Origin: Rhizobium sp. PP-CC-3A-592
GTDB lineage: Bacteria > Pseudomonadota > Alphaproteobacteria > Rhizobiales > Rhizobiaceae
Direction: 5' to 3'
NCBI RefSeq assembly: GCF_003217095.1
Contig: NZ_QJSR01000006.1
Coordinates: 13,377 to 77,376 of the forward strand
DNA: 64,000 bases
The translations under genes and the position numbers were made by a program. How positions within the stretch are numbered: the first letter of the stretch is position 1; each line of letters begins with the position of its first letter. The notes under the pieces are model-generated. The model made no database searches. It had not been told where the DNA came from and was given only the letters and a program-made list of their open reading frames with translations. Positions 9,585-19,091 of the stretch are shown piece after piece.

Positions 9585-10994
9585 TCATCTCCTGGCCTGC
9601 GCCCAAGTTCGAGTAATACGTGGGACTGGCAGCGCGAAGCGTGCGGTGAGGATTTCAAATTCCAACCAACCCATTCGCCGGCTTTTCTGACTTCGCCGCC
9701 TCAGGCAGCGGAACCATATGCGGCGTGTTTGCTGATAGAAACCGTTGAGCGCGGGATAGTTATGCGGCCTGCCGTAGTAGCCGTAGTGTCCACGCAGCAC
9801 AGCGGCAAGCCACTTGTGCTGGGTAGCCAACGTCATGTGCATGTGCCGCCATGCTCCCTCGCGCAACGCCTTCAGCTTTCGCGTCAGGCGTTTCCCTTCC
9901 GTCTTGTGCTTCAAGATAAACCTGCCATCACGGGTCACTCCACAGTAGTGAATGAAGCCCAGGAAGGCGAAGGTCTCGGGCTTTCGCTCGCCACGCCGCT
10001 GCCGAGTCAAAGCCGCGAACCGGCCAAACTCGATCAGCCGCGTCTTGCCTTCGTGGAGCGCTAGGCCAAAACTGCCTAGTCGCTCCTTGAGGGCCAGAAG
10101 CATATTCAGCGCATCATCCTTGTTCTCGAAGCCCATAACGAAGTCGTCGGCGTAGCGCACGATCACAATTCGGCCGCGTGCATAGCGTCGACGCCATTGA
10201 TGAACCCACAGATCGAGGATGTAGTGCAGAAAGATGTTGGCGAGGAGCGGACTAATGCCAGCTCCTTGCGGGGTACCCTTGTCAGTCTCATACGTCTCGC
10301 CGCTCTCAAGGATTCCCGCCCGCAGCCACAGCTTGATAAGCTGGAGGATACGGGGATCGGCTATCCTGTGCGCCACCATCTGCAACAGCCACTCGTGGTC
10401 AACCGAGTCAAAGAAGCTGCGGATGTCGGCATCGAGCACCCAGTTCACGCGCTGGCTCATGATCGCTGTATGCAATGCATCCAGTGCCATGTGCGGGTTG
10501 CGCCCTGGCCTGAAGCCATAGGAGAACCCGCAAAAGTCGGCCTCATAGACGGCACTAAGCACTTCAGCGACCGCGCCCTGGACGATCTTATCCTCCAGGG
10601 TCGGCACTCCAAGTGGCCGTTTTCCGCCATCGGCTTTTGAAATGTAAACACGTCGCACCGGCTGTGGCCGGTAGCGACCCGTGTGGACCCGTTCGCAGAG
10701 ATCGTGAAGATTTTGCTCCAACCTCTCTTCGTACTTCGCCACAGTCATCCCATCGACGCCTGCGCTTGCCTGCCGCTTTTGCCGTCTGAATGCACGATGA
10801 AGCGCATTCAGATCGACGTGATGCAGCAGTGCAGTGAACCGAGTTCGGGCAACCTGTCTGGCTGCCGCGTTCACCCGCTCGAGGTTTGGCATCAGGACAA
10901 CCCGGCTCTGTGTCCGGACCCTGGCCTCCTCTTGCGAGATCCTCTCGGGCCGATCCCTTCCCTCCACGCGTTTCGTTTCCTTCAACGGTTTCAT
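9585..10994 (-). CDS. ltrA: Group II intron-encoded reverse transcriptase/maturase
   Basis: 469 aa, full length for the family. The reverse transcriptase domain carries the expected blocks: KADGGKRPLGVPTLEDKIVQ, FSYGFRPGRN, LDADIRSFFDSV, GTPQGAGISPLLANIFL and the catalytic YADD. A maturase (X) domain with the GIIM-type region follows (about 360-460; HMHMTLATQHKWLAAVLRGH, HYGYYGRPHNYPALNGFY). No H-N-H endonuclease domain is visible at the C-terminus. It would bind and help splice the intron RNA and copy it during retrohoming. It looks intact. The start could also be one of the later Met residues. Confidence 0.93.
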   Translation of the reverse strand: MKPLKETKRVEGRDRPERISQEEARVRTQSRVVLMPNLERVNAAARQVARTRFTALLHHVDLNALHRAFRRQKRQASAGVDGMTVAKYEERLEQNLHDLCERVHTGRYRPQPVRRVYISKADGGKRPLGVPTLEDKIVQGAVAEVLSAVYEADFCGFSYGFRPGRNPHMALDALHTAIMSQRVNWVLDADIRSFFDSVDHEWLLQMVAHRIADPRILQLIKLWLRAGILESGETYETDKGTPQGAGISPLLANIFLHYILDLWVHQWRRRYARGRIVIVRYADDFVMGFENKDDALNMLLALKERLGSFGLALHEGKTRLIEFGRFAALTRQRRGERKPETFAFLGFIHYCGVTRDGRFILKHKTEGKRLTRKLKALREGAWRHMHMTLATQHKWLAAVLRGHYGYYGRPHNYPALNGFYQQTRRIWFRCLRRRSQKSRRMGWLEFEILTARFALPVPRITRTWAQARR

Positions 10995-11461
10995 TGGTAC
11001 TATGAACCAGTCCGACTCCCGACCTCAGCTCGGTCAACAACTCCGGCAGTGCCTTGTTGCTCCCCCCACCAGAGACCAGTCTGGCGGACCCGGTCGGGCC
11101 TCTCATGTTCCGATAACTGCCTTCCATACGTGATCCGGCCATCGACCCCGACGGAGCGGCATCATCTCGCATAACGACGATACTCGTGTTGCCTTCGTGT
11201 TTAGGGAACACACTCGGCCTCCGTGAACATCCACCTTTCGAGGCTCATTCCCGCACCCCGCATGGCTCCTGTCTACACTTCAGACCCCGCGTTACCGCGA
11301 CGCCCGCAAGACTCGGTCCCGGCTTGCCTGCTAAGGCTTTGGCCGGATGGGACTTGCACCCACAAGCAGTTATCAGCTTGGCATGACGTACTCCCAGGAC
11401 GTGGTGTAGCTTATACGACCACGGCTCATTCCGAAGGGCCGGAAGAGTATCATCGCGCCAC

Positions 11462-11826
11462 TGCTGGCAAGCTGATGAGTGGATCATCGCTCATTTGCCC
11501 GATAGTTTCCAGCGTCATGTAGCGGGCACGTTGAACAGCCCACTCGTCGTTTTGCTCCAGCAGTAGAGCACCGACGAGCCGGATGATGGCATCATCGTTT
11601 GGAAAGATGCCAACCACTTCTGTCCGTCGCTTGATTTCACCGTTAAGGCGCTCAATGGGATTGGTTGAGTGCAGCTTGGCGCAATGCTGCTTGGGAAAGG
11701 TCATGTAGGCAGCACATCGTTCTCGGCCTCGTCCATCAAGTTGGCCAGTTTGGCACCTTCGGTCTGATCTGATCAGCGACGCTGCGCCATTGCGTGCTGG
11801 CGGCCTCCCCGCCGAAGTGAGCCCCT
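11462..11826 (-). pseudogene. IS256 family transposase, 3' remnant with frameshifts
   Basis: Minus-strand homology to the C-terminal end of an IS256/mutator transposase: FPKQHCAKLHSTNPIERLNG, EIKRRTEVVGIFPNDDAIIR, LVGALLLEQNDEWAVQRARY and MTLETIGQMSDDP. Upstream, the same protein continues in two other frames (QWRSVADQIRPKVP, then KLANLMDEAENDVL), showing two frameshifts. The N-terminal two thirds are missing. The group II intron begins right after the LPA codons, so the element was first invaded and is now dead. Confidence 0.85.
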
Positions 11827-12090
11827 TTGTATTAAAACGGACGAATAGGTCACCCGTTTTCACAACGTCGCCGAGTTGTATCGAATATATGATTTTCGTG
11901 ACCACGCATATCATAGCTCAACACTGACAACCACTCTGACGGAATTACCGACGGCTCTTCAGGAGTCGCTGGGATCGCAAAGCTACCAACCAGATGCTGA
12001 CGACCGGAGAAACGAACCGCCGAAGACGCGGATATTGTGGCCGCCCCATTTTCGATGTCAAAAAACACCTTGTTGCAGTAATCCCGCACC
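11827..12090. other. Intergenic region with no recognisable gene
   Basis: About 260 bases between the biotin carboxylase stop and the IS256 remnant. Short open frames exist on both strands but have no recognisable motifs. This is the downstream end of the long catabolic operon, so a terminator might be expected; no convincing hairpin plus T-run was found. Confidence 0.3.
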
Positions 12091-13449
12091 CTAATTCGCA
12101 GTAACCATCAGTTCGCTCACAAACGCAGTGTTGAAATCGCCTGACCGAAATTTCGGATGGCTCAGCACCATTTTATGGAAGCCGGCTGTGTTGGTCACGC
12201 CCTCGATCACGACTTCATCGAGGGCTCTGAGCATCCTCGCGATGGCCTCGTCCCGATCCTTACCCCAGCACACGAGCTTGCCGACCATGGAATCGTAGAA
12301 GGGCGGGATGACGTAACCAGTTTCGATATGTGTTTCCATCCGCACGCCGAAGCCGCCAGGAGGATGATAGCGAACCACTTTTCCGGGCGCCGGCCGGAAA
12401 TCCAGGCTTGGATCTTCCGCATTGATACGGCATTCGATGGCATGGCCTGAAAAGCGAATCTCCTCCTGCTGCAGCGTGATCGGCAATCCGCTGGCGATTT
12501 CGAGCTGCATTTTGATCAGGTCGATGCCGGTCACCATTTCGGACACCGGATGCTCGACCTGGATGCGGGTGTTCATCTCGATGAAGTAGAAGGCACGGGT
12601 GCGATTGTCGAAGACGAACTCCACCGTGCCGGCATTCTTGTAGTGCACGGCCTCGCAAAGCGCGATGGCGGCCTGTGCAAGCGCTGCCCGCAAGGTGTCG
12701 TCCAGAACGGGCGACGGTGCTTCCTCGATGAGTTTCTGATTGCGCCTCTGCGCCGAGCAGTCCCGCTCTCCCAGATGAAGCGTGCGGCTGCCGTCGGATA
12801 TGACTTGGATCTCGATATGGCGGATATCGGTCAGATAGCGCTCGATATAGACGGACGCATCGCCGAAGGCGGTTTCGGCTTCCGACATGATCTCGGACAG
12901 GTCGCGCTCCAGTGTCTCGCGCCGCTCGACGACACGCATTCCCCGCCCCCCGCCGCCGGCCGCCGCTTTGATCAGCAACGGAAAGCCGATCTCGTCGGCA
13001 ACCGCCAGCGCGTCCGCTGCCTCCGAAATTGCCCCGATCGAACCGGGAACGTTGGGAACGCCGGCCTGGCGAGCGATCTTCTTGGCTTCGATCTTGTCGC
13101 CCATCTGGCGAATGACGTGCCCCGACGGGCCGACGAAGATCAGGCCTTGCCTCTCGCAGGCTTCGGCGAATTCGGCATTCTCGGCGAGAAACCCGTATCC
13201 GGGATGGATGGCCTCAACTTTGTAGGCGAGCGCCGCGCTGATGATGGACTGCTGGTTGCGATAGCTGAACTTCGCCTGGGCAGGTCCGATGCAGATGGCC
13301 TGGTCGGCAAGCCTGACCGGCAGCGAACCGGCATCCGCCTCGGAATAGGCGATCACGCTGCGAATACCGAGTTCTTTGCAGGCGCGGATGATCCGCAGAG
13401 CGATTTCGCCGCGATTGGCGATGAGAACGCTCTTCATGAGGTCTGGCAT
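12091..13449 (-). CDS. Biotin carboxylase subunit of a biotin-dependent carboxylase
   Basis: 452 aa, the length of a stand-alone AccC-type protein. ATP-grasp fold with N-domain IANRGEIALRIIRACKELGI, glycine-rich ATP loop AAAGGGGRGMR and the active site EMNTRIQVEHPVSEMVTG. It would carboxylate biotin with ATP and bicarbonate. The usually invariant QRRHQK motif reads QRRNQK here, checked at codon level, an unusual change near the nucleotide. Start chosen at the ATG at 13449 because GGGAG lies 9 to 13 bases upstream; an in-frame GTG at 13470 is the alternative. Last gene of the operon, 127 bases after the carrier protein gene, and probably partner to it and to the carboxyltransferase rather than the housekeeping acetyl-CoA carboxylase. 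Confidence 0.88.
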   Translation of the reverse strand: MPDLMKSVLIANRGEIALRIIRACKELGIRSVIAYSEADAGSLPVRLADQAICIGPAQAKFSYRNQQSIISAALAYKVEAIHPGYGFLAENAEFAEACERQGLIFVGPSGHVIRQMGDKIEAKKIARQAGVPNVPGSIGAISEAADALAVADEIGFPLLIKAAAGGGGRGMRVVERRETLERDLSEIMSEAETAFGDASVYIERYLTDIRHIEIQVISDGSRTLHLGERDCSAQRRNQKLIEEAPSPVLDDTLRAALAQAAIALCEAVHYKNAGTVEFVFDNRTRAFYFIEMNTRIQVEHPVSEMVTGIDLIKMQLEIASGLPITLQQEEIRFSGHAIECRINAEDPSLDFRPAPGKVVRYHPPGGFGVRMETHIETGYVIPPFYDSMVGKLVCWGKDRDEAIARMLRALDEVVIEGVTNTAGFHKMVLSHPKFRSGDFNTAFVSELMVTAN

Positions 13450-13576
13450 TGTCCGTCTCCCGATATCCACCTTTCAAAGCGCGCCGCACGAAACAGAGTC
13501 ACGCAATGCGCTTCAAGTTGCTGTTTTGATGCATGTCATCGTCCCGAAACCGCTGCACGCTCTCGGGCGACATGCC

Positions 13577-14086
13577 TCAGCCGTTCTTACGGATGATCAT
13601 GAGCGGCTGGCCATACTCGACGGGCTGCTCGTTCTCAACGAAGATTCGGGCCACGGTTCCGGCGACGCCGGCCTCGATATTGTTCATCAGCTTCATCACC
13701 TCCACGATGCACAGCACCGTCTGCGCAGTGACCGCATCTCCCGTCTTTACGAAATTCGGCGCGCCGGGCTTGGGGCCCGCATAGAAGGTGCCGACCATCG
13801 GCGCCTTGATCAGGACCTCGTCAGCGGCAAGCTCCGCGGTCGCAACCGAGGCCGCACCGGAAACCAGAGCAGCTGACGGCGTCTCGATCGCAGGGGCCGG
13901 AACGGGCGCCGCAACTGAGACCGGCGGTGCAGAAAGGCTTGGCTGCGGCGGCGTCGCCTGTGCGTTGCGCGAGACCGACAATTCAAGATCGCCGAATTTC
14001 AGCGAGAATGTCTGGACATCCTCCGTAACGTTTACCCAGTCGATGATCGCTTTCACGTCCTTGAGGTCGATGGCTTTAGCCGACAT
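13577..14086 (-). CDS. Biotin carboxyl carrier protein
   Basis: 169 aa. N-terminal 35 residues resemble AccB; a Pro/Ala-rich flexible linker (about 43-88) follows; the C-terminal biotinyl domain holds the biotin-accepting lysine in EVMKLMN. It shuttles carboxybiotin between the carboxylase (next gene) and the carboxyltransferase (preceding gene). Its start overlaps the end of the carboxyltransferase gene by 11 bases, suggesting translational coupling. GGGAG lies 10 to 14 bases upstream of the ATG. Confidence 0.9.
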   Translation of the reverse strand: MSAKAIDLKDVKAIIDWVNVTEDVQTFSLKFGDLELSVSRNAQATPPQPSLSAPPVSVAAPVPAPAIETPSAALVSGAASVATAELAADEVLIKAPMVGTFYAGPKPGAPNFVKTGDAVTAQTVLCIVEVMKLMNNIEAGVAGTVARIFVENEQPVEYGQPLMIIRKNG

Positions 14087-15617
14087 TTTCGTGTTCTCCC
14101 TTTTCGAGGCTGATGTGCATATCGGCCGTTTTCAGGACGATGGTTCCGGTGGTCTTTTTCCGGTGAAGGCTTTTGATGAGATCGAGAAGCGTGGAGGAGC
14201 CGTCGGCGGGCCGCACCCCGGACGCCACGGCCTTCTGCATCTCGTCGACCTGCGTGCCGGCAAACATCGCGCGTAGCAGCACATGATCGATGCTGTCCTC
14301 GGGATGACGCATTTTGATGTCCGGCAGCATCGGTGGGATCGGGCTCGGCTCGGGTGCGATGCTGGACGCACCGTTCGAGACGATCCTGGAATGCAGTTCC
14401 GGCGCGATCGGTGCCAGAAGCTTGCCGTAGTAGCCGAGCGCATATTTCTTGATTTCGTTCGGCACCACGCCGTATCGGTCGCCCGAAATCATGTTGATGA
14501 CGGCCTGCGTGCCGACGAACTGGGCAAACGGCGTGATCATGATCGGAAAGGCCAGTTCGGCGCGCACCCGGGCAACCTCGTAGAGAAGCTCGTCGAACCG
14601 GTGCGAGAGACCGGCCGTTTCCAGTTGCGAACGGAAATTGGACAGCATGCCGCCCGGCAATTGATGCATATAATGAAGGCCGTCATATTCGACGGGAACG
14701 CCGAGCGGCTTGCCCTCGTCCTCCGCGATCCCGATCAGTTTCTGCGAGATGGCGTCGATAGCCTCGTCATTGACATTCACCGTGTATCCGAGCGCCCGGA
14801 GATCGCGCACGATGCGCTGGGTGGACGGCTGGCCGGCCCCGTTCGCAAGCGGCGCGATCGACGTGTGCAGCGCATCGCAGCCAAGTTCTACCGCCTCCAG
14901 ATAGACCAGCGGCGCGAGCGCCGTCAGACAATGGCTGTGCAGTTCGAGCGGGCGGTCACCGATGACGGCCTTGATCGCCGGCACCAGCGTGCGGATGCGT
15001 TCGGGCGTCAGCAGCCCACCCGCATCCTTGAGCATAATGGCATCGACATCGGTCTTCTCGATCAGCTCGCGGGCTTTGGCGATATAGAGCTCGTCGGTAT
15101 GCACCGGGCTTTCGCAGAACGACAGGGCACCGAAGGTGGACGCGCCGAGCTCCTTGGCCCGAATGAGGCCGGGCGCGATATTGTCGATGTCGTTCAGCCC
15201 GTCGAACGAGCCAATGATGCGGAACCCGTTGGCATAGAGCCGTTCGACCCAGGCCGTAATGACGTCGTCGGCGAGGAAGTCGAAGGAAGCGATGTTTTTG
15301 GAACGTATGAGGGCGCGAAACCGGGTGTTCGGTGCAGCCTTGTGGGCGAGCCTGACCCGCTCCCACGGATCCTCCTTCAGATAGCGCACCGCAACGTCGA
15401 ACTGGATCGGCGCCATCAGGTCGACCTGATCGAAACCGCCACGGTCGAAATCGTCGGCCATCGCAAGGATGTGGTCCGTGCGCATGCGCGTTGCCCACAG
15501 GCTCTGATGCGCGTCGCGCAGGGTCGTGTCGATGATCCTGATCTCGCGCCGGCTGTTGGCCGGGCGGCCGCCCATGCTCATGATGCCTGCGATCGTTTGC
15601 CTGTCCTGGCTTGTCAT
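14076..15617 (-). CDS. Carboxyltransferase subunit, pyruvate carboxylase/oxaloacetate decarboxylase type
   Basis: 513 aa, HMG-CoA lyase-like TIM barrel as in pyruvate carboxylase CT domains and oxaloacetate decarboxylase alpha. Visible motifs: [18 protein letters not shown] with the metal Asp; MLKDAGGLL with the lysine expected to be carbamylated; and HSH as the metal HxH pair. The residues after HSH (CLTALA) differ from the usual Thr/Asn-rich THDTSG-like segment, and the following helix reads [20 protein letters not shown], so the acceptor may not be pyruvate. It forms a three-gene carboxylase with the downstream carrier and biotin carboxylase genes. TTGGAG precedes the ATG. The substrate cannot be decided from sequence alone. 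Confidence 0.82.
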   Translation of the reverse strand: MTSQDRQTIAGIMSMGGRPANSRREIRIIDTTLRDAHQSLWATRMRTDHILAMADDFDRGGFDQVDLMAPIQFDVAVRYLKEDPWERVRLAHKAAPNTRFRALIRSKNIASFDFLADDVITAWVERLYANGFRIIGSFDGLNDIDNIAPGLIRAKELGASTFGALSFCESPVHTDELYIAKARELIEKTDVDAIMLKDAGGLLTPERIRTLVPAIKAVIGDRPLELHSHCLTALAPLVYLEAVELGCDALHTSIAPLANGAGQPSTQRIVRDLRALGYTVNVNDEAIDAISQKLIGIAEDEGKPLGVPVEYDGLHYMHQLPGGMLSNFRSQLETAGLSHRFDELLYEVARVRAELAFPIMITPFAQFVGTQAVINMISGDRYGVVPNEIKKYALGYYGKLLAPIAPELHSRIVSNGASSIAPEPSPIPPMLPDIKMRHPEDSIDHVLLRAMFAGTQVDEMQKAVASGVRPADGSSTLLDLIKSLHRKKTTGTIVLKTADMHISLEKGEHENVG

Positions 15618-15657
15618 CTTGTGTCTCCAACCACTGTTTCGTCACGTCGAACGGGAA

Positions 15658-16746
15658 TCATGCAGCCAGCCTCTCGACGTGGTGGATCGCCAGCGCGACG
15701 TCGGCGGCGGTTATCGTGAAGGGCAGGTTCTTCAGGTGCGGCGCGGTCATCGTCCATTCGGCGATGTCGGCGATCTCGGCGTCCGTCGCATTGTCCATGC
15801 CAAGCTGCTGCAGGGTCGTTGCCAGGTCCAGCGAGCGGTGGAACGCGATCATGTCGACAAGCTCGGCATCGGGACGGCCCTCTGCTGCAAGTTGCACCAG
15901 CACGCCCCAGGCAACATGCTGGCCGTGAATGGCGCTTTTCGCGCCACGCGCTTTGACGAGGCCCCGCGTCAGCGAATGCGAGAGCGACAGTCCGCCATTT
16001 TCGAAACCGAGCCCGCTCATTAGGATCACCGCCTCGACGGTCGCCTCCAGAGCATCGCTGACCTCGCCGCGCTCCACCGATTGCAGCGCCGCAGCCGAAT
16101 GCGCGCGCAGCACGCGATAGCAGGCATCTGCGATGGCGATGCCTGTAATCAACGGACGCGTGCCGAAGGGCGTGATGCCGTGGCCGGCCAGGCATCCCTC
16201 CGCCTCAAACTTCTTCGAGATCGCGTCACCGATGCCCGCGCGAAGAAACAGTGCGGGTGCAGCGGCGATCAGCTTGGTATCGACGATCACGGCTTCCGGG
16301 CTGCGCTTCAAACGATCGACGGAAATCATGACATGCTGGTCGTCGTACATGGCAATCGACGCGCTGGTCGGGCTGTCGTTGGAGGCGATGGTCGGCACCG
16401 TAATGACGTCGATGCCGAGCTTCAGCGCCAGCCCCTTGGCCGCATCGAGCGACTTGCCGCCCCCGATGCCGATGGCAATAGCCGGAACCACGCCGCAGAG
16501 CGAGGTAATCAGCGCATCGATCGCCGGATAGGTGATCTCCCCGCCGAAGGTCAGGATAACCGGCGTTAGCCCGGCGTCCCGGAGATTGGCCTCAACGCGA
16601 GCTCCCATCCTTTCGAGAATGAAGGCATCGGCGATCACCACAGGCGACGGGCCGAAGGCTGCGGCGACGCGGCCAAGCGCGTCCAGCGCGTCCGGCCCCT
16701 GGATGTAGCGATGCGGTGCGCCGAAGATCCGGAAAACACCCGTCAT
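15658..16746 (-). CDS. Iron-containing alcohol dehydrogenase, glycerol dehydrogenase-like
   Basis: 362 aa, family III (GldA-type) dehydrogenase. NAD site GIGGGKSLDAAK; loop VPTIASNDSPTS; metal ligands in GIGDAISK (Asp), LSHSLT (His) and HGQHVAWG (His). It would oxidise a polyol or reduce a ketone or aldehyde in the pathway of this operon, for example interconverting glycerol or a related polyol and its ketose. The start overlaps the end of the cupin gene by 4 bases (ATGA), a strong sign of co-translation. The exact substrate is unknown. Confidence 0.85.
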   Translation of the reverse strand: MTGVFRIFGAPHRYIQGPDALDALGRVAAAFGPSPVVIADAFILERMGARVEANLRDAGLTPVILTFGGEITYPAIDALITSLCGVVPAIAIGIGGGKSLDAAKGLALKLGIDVITVPTIASNDSPTSASIAMYDDQHVMISVDRLKRSPEAVIVDTKLIAAAPALFLRAGIGDAISKKFEAEGCLAGHGITPFGTRPLITGIAIADACYRVLRAHSAAALQSVERGEVSDALEATVEAVILMSGLGFENGGLSLSHSLTRGLVKARGAKSAIHGQHVAWGVLVQLAAEGRPDAELVDMIAFHRSLDLATTLQQLGMDNATDAEIADIAEWTMTAPHLKNLPFTITAADVALAIHHVERLAA

Positions 16747-17297
16747 CTCGTGATCCCCGCCGCATGATCGGCACCGAGCCCGATTGCCTCGTAGTGGTGG
16801 CGGGCGGCAGCAAGCTTGGTGAACACGTCCTCATAGCCGAGCGCGACCCCGTCCGGATCGACATAGACGTAGCCGCCGGTGACGTGGAACAGCGTGATCA
16901 TTTCCGAAACGCCCTCGGGTACCACCAGCGTATGGGTCTCGCCCGGCGGCTCGAAGGCATAGCTCTGCGGCACCGCTTCCCAGTCGTGCTCCAGATAGGA
17001 CCAGCGGCCCCGCAGGGTGAAGGCATGGACCGGACCGGCATGCCTGTGACGCGACAGGACGCCGGAAGTACGGACCCTGAGAAGGTTGACGTAATAGCCT
17101 TGGCTGACGCACAGCACGAGCGGCTTGAACCAGACGCCCTCGGCCTGCGGCACCCACAGGTGCTCGTCCGCATCGAGATCGATGGCGCCCGGCATGAAGA
17201 CATCGTCCATCATGCCGAAGGGCTGCGGCCTGCGGTAGGCGATCTTCGATGTGTCGCGGCGATCCGGCACGGTCTCGTTTCGTGTTTCATTCAGCAT
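16743..17297 (-). CDS. Cupin of the 2,4'-dihydroxyacetophenone dioxygenase family
   Basis: 184 aa. Single cupin barrel with SRHRHAGPVHAFTLRGRW and EPPGETHTLVVPEG, holding the His residues and Glu that bind iron in this family, and the typical tail GYEDVFTKLAAARHHYEAIG. Named members cleave a C-C bond between two oxygenated carbons, but most relatives have no assigned substrate, so the family name should not be read as the reaction. In this operon it may act on an oxidised sugar or alpha-hydroxyketone intermediate. Start at the ATG at 17297 preferred: AGGAGACA lies just upstream, and the gene overlaps the SDR stop by 11 bases. Confidence 0.78.
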   Translation of the reverse strand: MLNETRNETVPDRRDTSKIAYRRPQPFGMMDDVFMPGAIDLDADEHLWVPQAEGVWFKPLVLCVSQGYYVNLLRVRTSGVLSRHRHAGPVHAFTLRGRWSYLEHDWEAVPQSYAFEPPGETHTLVVPEGVSEMITLFHVTGGYVYVDPDGVALGYEDVFTKLAAARHHYEAIGLGADHAAGITR

Positions 17298-18093
17298 GAT
17301 TGTCTCCTGTCTCCCGGCAATCCAGGGGGAATGCGTCGCTGGGAGCACCCCAGGAGCAGTAGCCGCCGTCTACCGGCAGCGTAATCGCGGTAATGAACTT
17401 CGCCTTGTCGGAAGCAAGGAACACCATTGCCTCGGCAATATCCTCGGCGAAACCGAGCGTGCCCATCGGCGTACGCCGGCGAATGCGCTTCTCGTCGATC
17501 TTGCCGTCTGCGATCAGCTTTTCGGTCAGCGGCGTCAGCATGTAGCCGGGCGCCACCGCATTGACGCGGACATTGTGCGGACCCCATTCGCAGCCGAGCA
17601 CCTGCGTCAGCATGCCTATCCCGGCCTTGGCGGCGCTGTAAGCGGTTCGAACCGGCAGGCCGAGCAGGCCGGCAATCGAATTGAGATTAAGGATGACCCC
17701 GGATCTCTGCGCGATCATCGACGGCGCCACGGTCTTCGAAACCAGGTAGGTGCCGGTCAGATGGACATCGATCAGCCGTTGCCAATGCGTCAACGTCTGG
17801 TCCACCGTCGGCGTGAAGTTGTCGGGCATGCCGGCATTGTTGACGAGAATGTCGATGCGGCCATAGCGCTCGAGAACGGCCGCGATCATGGCGCCGACAT
17901 CCGCCTCGCTGGATACGTCTCCGCCCACCGAGAAATGGCGGTCGCCGAGACGAGCGGCAGCCTCTTTCGCCGCGTCCGCGCGCAGGTCGTTGATGACGAC
18001 GATGGCACCCTCGCGGGCAAACGACGTCGCCGTGGCATAGCCAAGCCCGCTCGCGCCGCCGGTGACGAGCGCGATCCTGTCTTTCAGCAACAT
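17287..18093 (-). CDS. SDR family oxidoreductase
   Basis: 268 aa classical short-chain dehydrogenase. Cofactor site TGGASGLG; acidic residue in INDLRAD suggesting NAD preference; NNAG; catalytic Ser in LNLNSIAG and YSAAK; late PVDGGY. Probably oxidises a secondary alcohol of the imported substrate to a ketone. The start ATG at 18093 follows AGGAGACAAAG, and homology begins right after it (LLKDRIALVTGG); a longer in-frame extension upstream has no homology and would overlap the transketolase gene. Lies 11 bases after the transketolase C-terminal subunit gene. Confidence 0.9.
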   Translation of the reverse strand: MLLKDRIALVTGGASGLGYATATSFAREGAIVVINDLRADAAKEAAARLGDRHFSVGGDVSSEADVGAMIAAVLERYGRIDILVNNAGMPDNFTPTVDQTLTHWQRLIDVHLTGTYLVSKTVAPSMIAQRSGVILNLNSIAGLLGLPVRTAYSAAKAGIGMLTQVLGCEWGPHNVRVNAVAPGYMLTPLTEKLIADGKIDEKRIRRRTPMGTLGFAEDIAEAMVFLASDKAKFITAITLPVDGGYCSWGAPSDAFPLDCRETGDNHAE

Positions 18094-18104
18094 CTCTTTG
18101 TCTC

Positions 18105-19091
18105 CTATTGCGCGTCGACGATGGCGCGGACGAAGCGCGACAGGTCGACCCCGTACTTGGCTTCCAGATATTCCTGGGATCCGCACTCGAAGAAGCTGTC
18201 GGCAAGACCGATCTTGATCGTCGGCTTGACGATGCCCGCCTCGTAGAGCGCTTCGACGACGAGCGAGGCAAGGCCGCCCGAGGTCTTGTGGTTCTCAGCA
18301 ATGACGATGCGATCGAAACGCTTCGCGAACGCGATGACGGACGCCGCATCGAAGGGCTTGATGGTACCGACATGCAGCACGCCTGCGTCGATACCCTGCT
18401 CCTGCGCGATCCGGCCGGCATCCAGCGCACGCGCGGTCATGTAACCGGTTGAGATGATGCCGACGTCGCGCCCCGGCCGCAGCACCTTGGCCTTGCCGAC
18501 CTCGAAGCGGTAGTCTTCACCCAGTTCGACCGGGACCTTGCCGCGAAGGTTGCGCACATAGACGGTGCCCGGAATATCCGCCACGGCCCGGACCACCTGC
18601 TTCAACTCGGTCGCATCGCACGGATCGATGATGGTGAGATCGGCGATGCCGCGCATCATGTTCAAGTCTTCGGTGGCCTGATGCGTGGCGCCGTAGCCGT
18701 TGACGAGCCCCGGCATGCCCGCGAAGATCTTGACGTTGGCCATCGAGTGGGCGCAGGCGAGCGCCACGAAATCGTAGGCGCGCCGGGTGATGAAGACGGA
18801 ATAGGTTGTGCAGTAGGCAATCTTGCCCGTTTTCGCGAGGCCGGCCGCCGTCATGATCAAGCTCTGCTCCGCCATGCCGACATTGAAGAAGCGCTTGGGA
18901 TGGGCATCCCGGAACGGAAGGATGTCGCTGTACCGACCCATGTCGGCGGTGAGGCCGACGATCTCGGGACGTTCGCTTGCCAGCGCGGCCAGCGTGTGGC
19001 CGAAGGGGGCGATCTCGGTCACCTTGCCGGCGACGTCGATGAGCTCGCCCATGCCGCGCGTGCGGCCGGATACGGTCTGGGCCTCAGCCAT
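18105..19091 (-). CDS. Transketolase, C-terminal subunit
   Basis: 328 aa, carrying the pyrimidine-binding and C-terminal domains of a transketolase split over two genes. The conserved Glu for thiamine activation is in FFNVGMAEQSLI; GLVNGYGATHQATEDLNMMR and the C-terminal VIAENHKTSGGL segments are typical. With the N-terminal subunit it transfers a two-carbon ketol unit between phosphorylated sugars. Start chosen at the ATG at 19091, which overlaps the stop of the N-terminal subunit gene by 8 bases. Split transketolases in catabolic operons usually serve a dedicated sugar, as in D-apiose breakdown, rather than the housekeeping pentose route. Confidence 0.9.
   Translation of the reverse strand: MAEAQTVSGRTRGMGELIDVAGKVTEIAPFGHTLAALASERPEIVGLTADMGRYSDILPFRDAHPKRFFNVGMAEQSLIMTAAGLAKTGKIAYCTTYSVFITRRAYDFVALACAHSMANVKIFAGMPGLVNGYGATHQATEDLNMMRGIADLTIIDPCDATELKQVVRAVADIPGTVYVRNLRGKVPVELGEDYRFEVGKAKVLRPGRDVGIISTGYMTARALDAGRIAQEQGIDAGVLHVGTIKPFDAASVIAFAKRFDRIVIAENHKTSGGLASLVVEALYEAGIVKPTIKIGLADSFFECGSQEYLEAKYGVDLSRFVRAIVDAQ

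Larger units (their letters stand above)
9498..11461 (-). mobile_element. Group II intron with maturase gene
   Basis: About 1.96 kb, typical for a bacterial group II intron with its protein gene in domain IV. The proposed 5' end at 11461 reads GTGGCGCG. Domain I landmarks follow on the minus strand, including GGGTGCAAGTCCCATCC and GGGGTCTGAAGTGTAGACAGG. After the maturase gene comes a clear domain V hairpin and a domain VI with a bulged-A type CTACTCGAC ending near 9498. The boundaries are estimated from motifs. The 5' end coincides with the end of the homology to the IS256 transposase, so the intron appears to have inserted into that element. Confidence 0.75.

Noticed and set aside
10588-11211. 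207-codon minus-strand frame inside the intron
   Set aside because: Overlaps the maturase in another frame and covers domain I-III RNA; no protein motif.
11850-12089. 79-codon minus-strand frame beside the IS256 remnant
   Set aside because: No ribosome site and no match to the transposase N-terminus; kept only as intergenic sequence.
14283-15719. 478-codon plus-strand frame
   Set aside because: Antisense of the carboxyltransferase gene; composition follows the third codon positions of the real gene.
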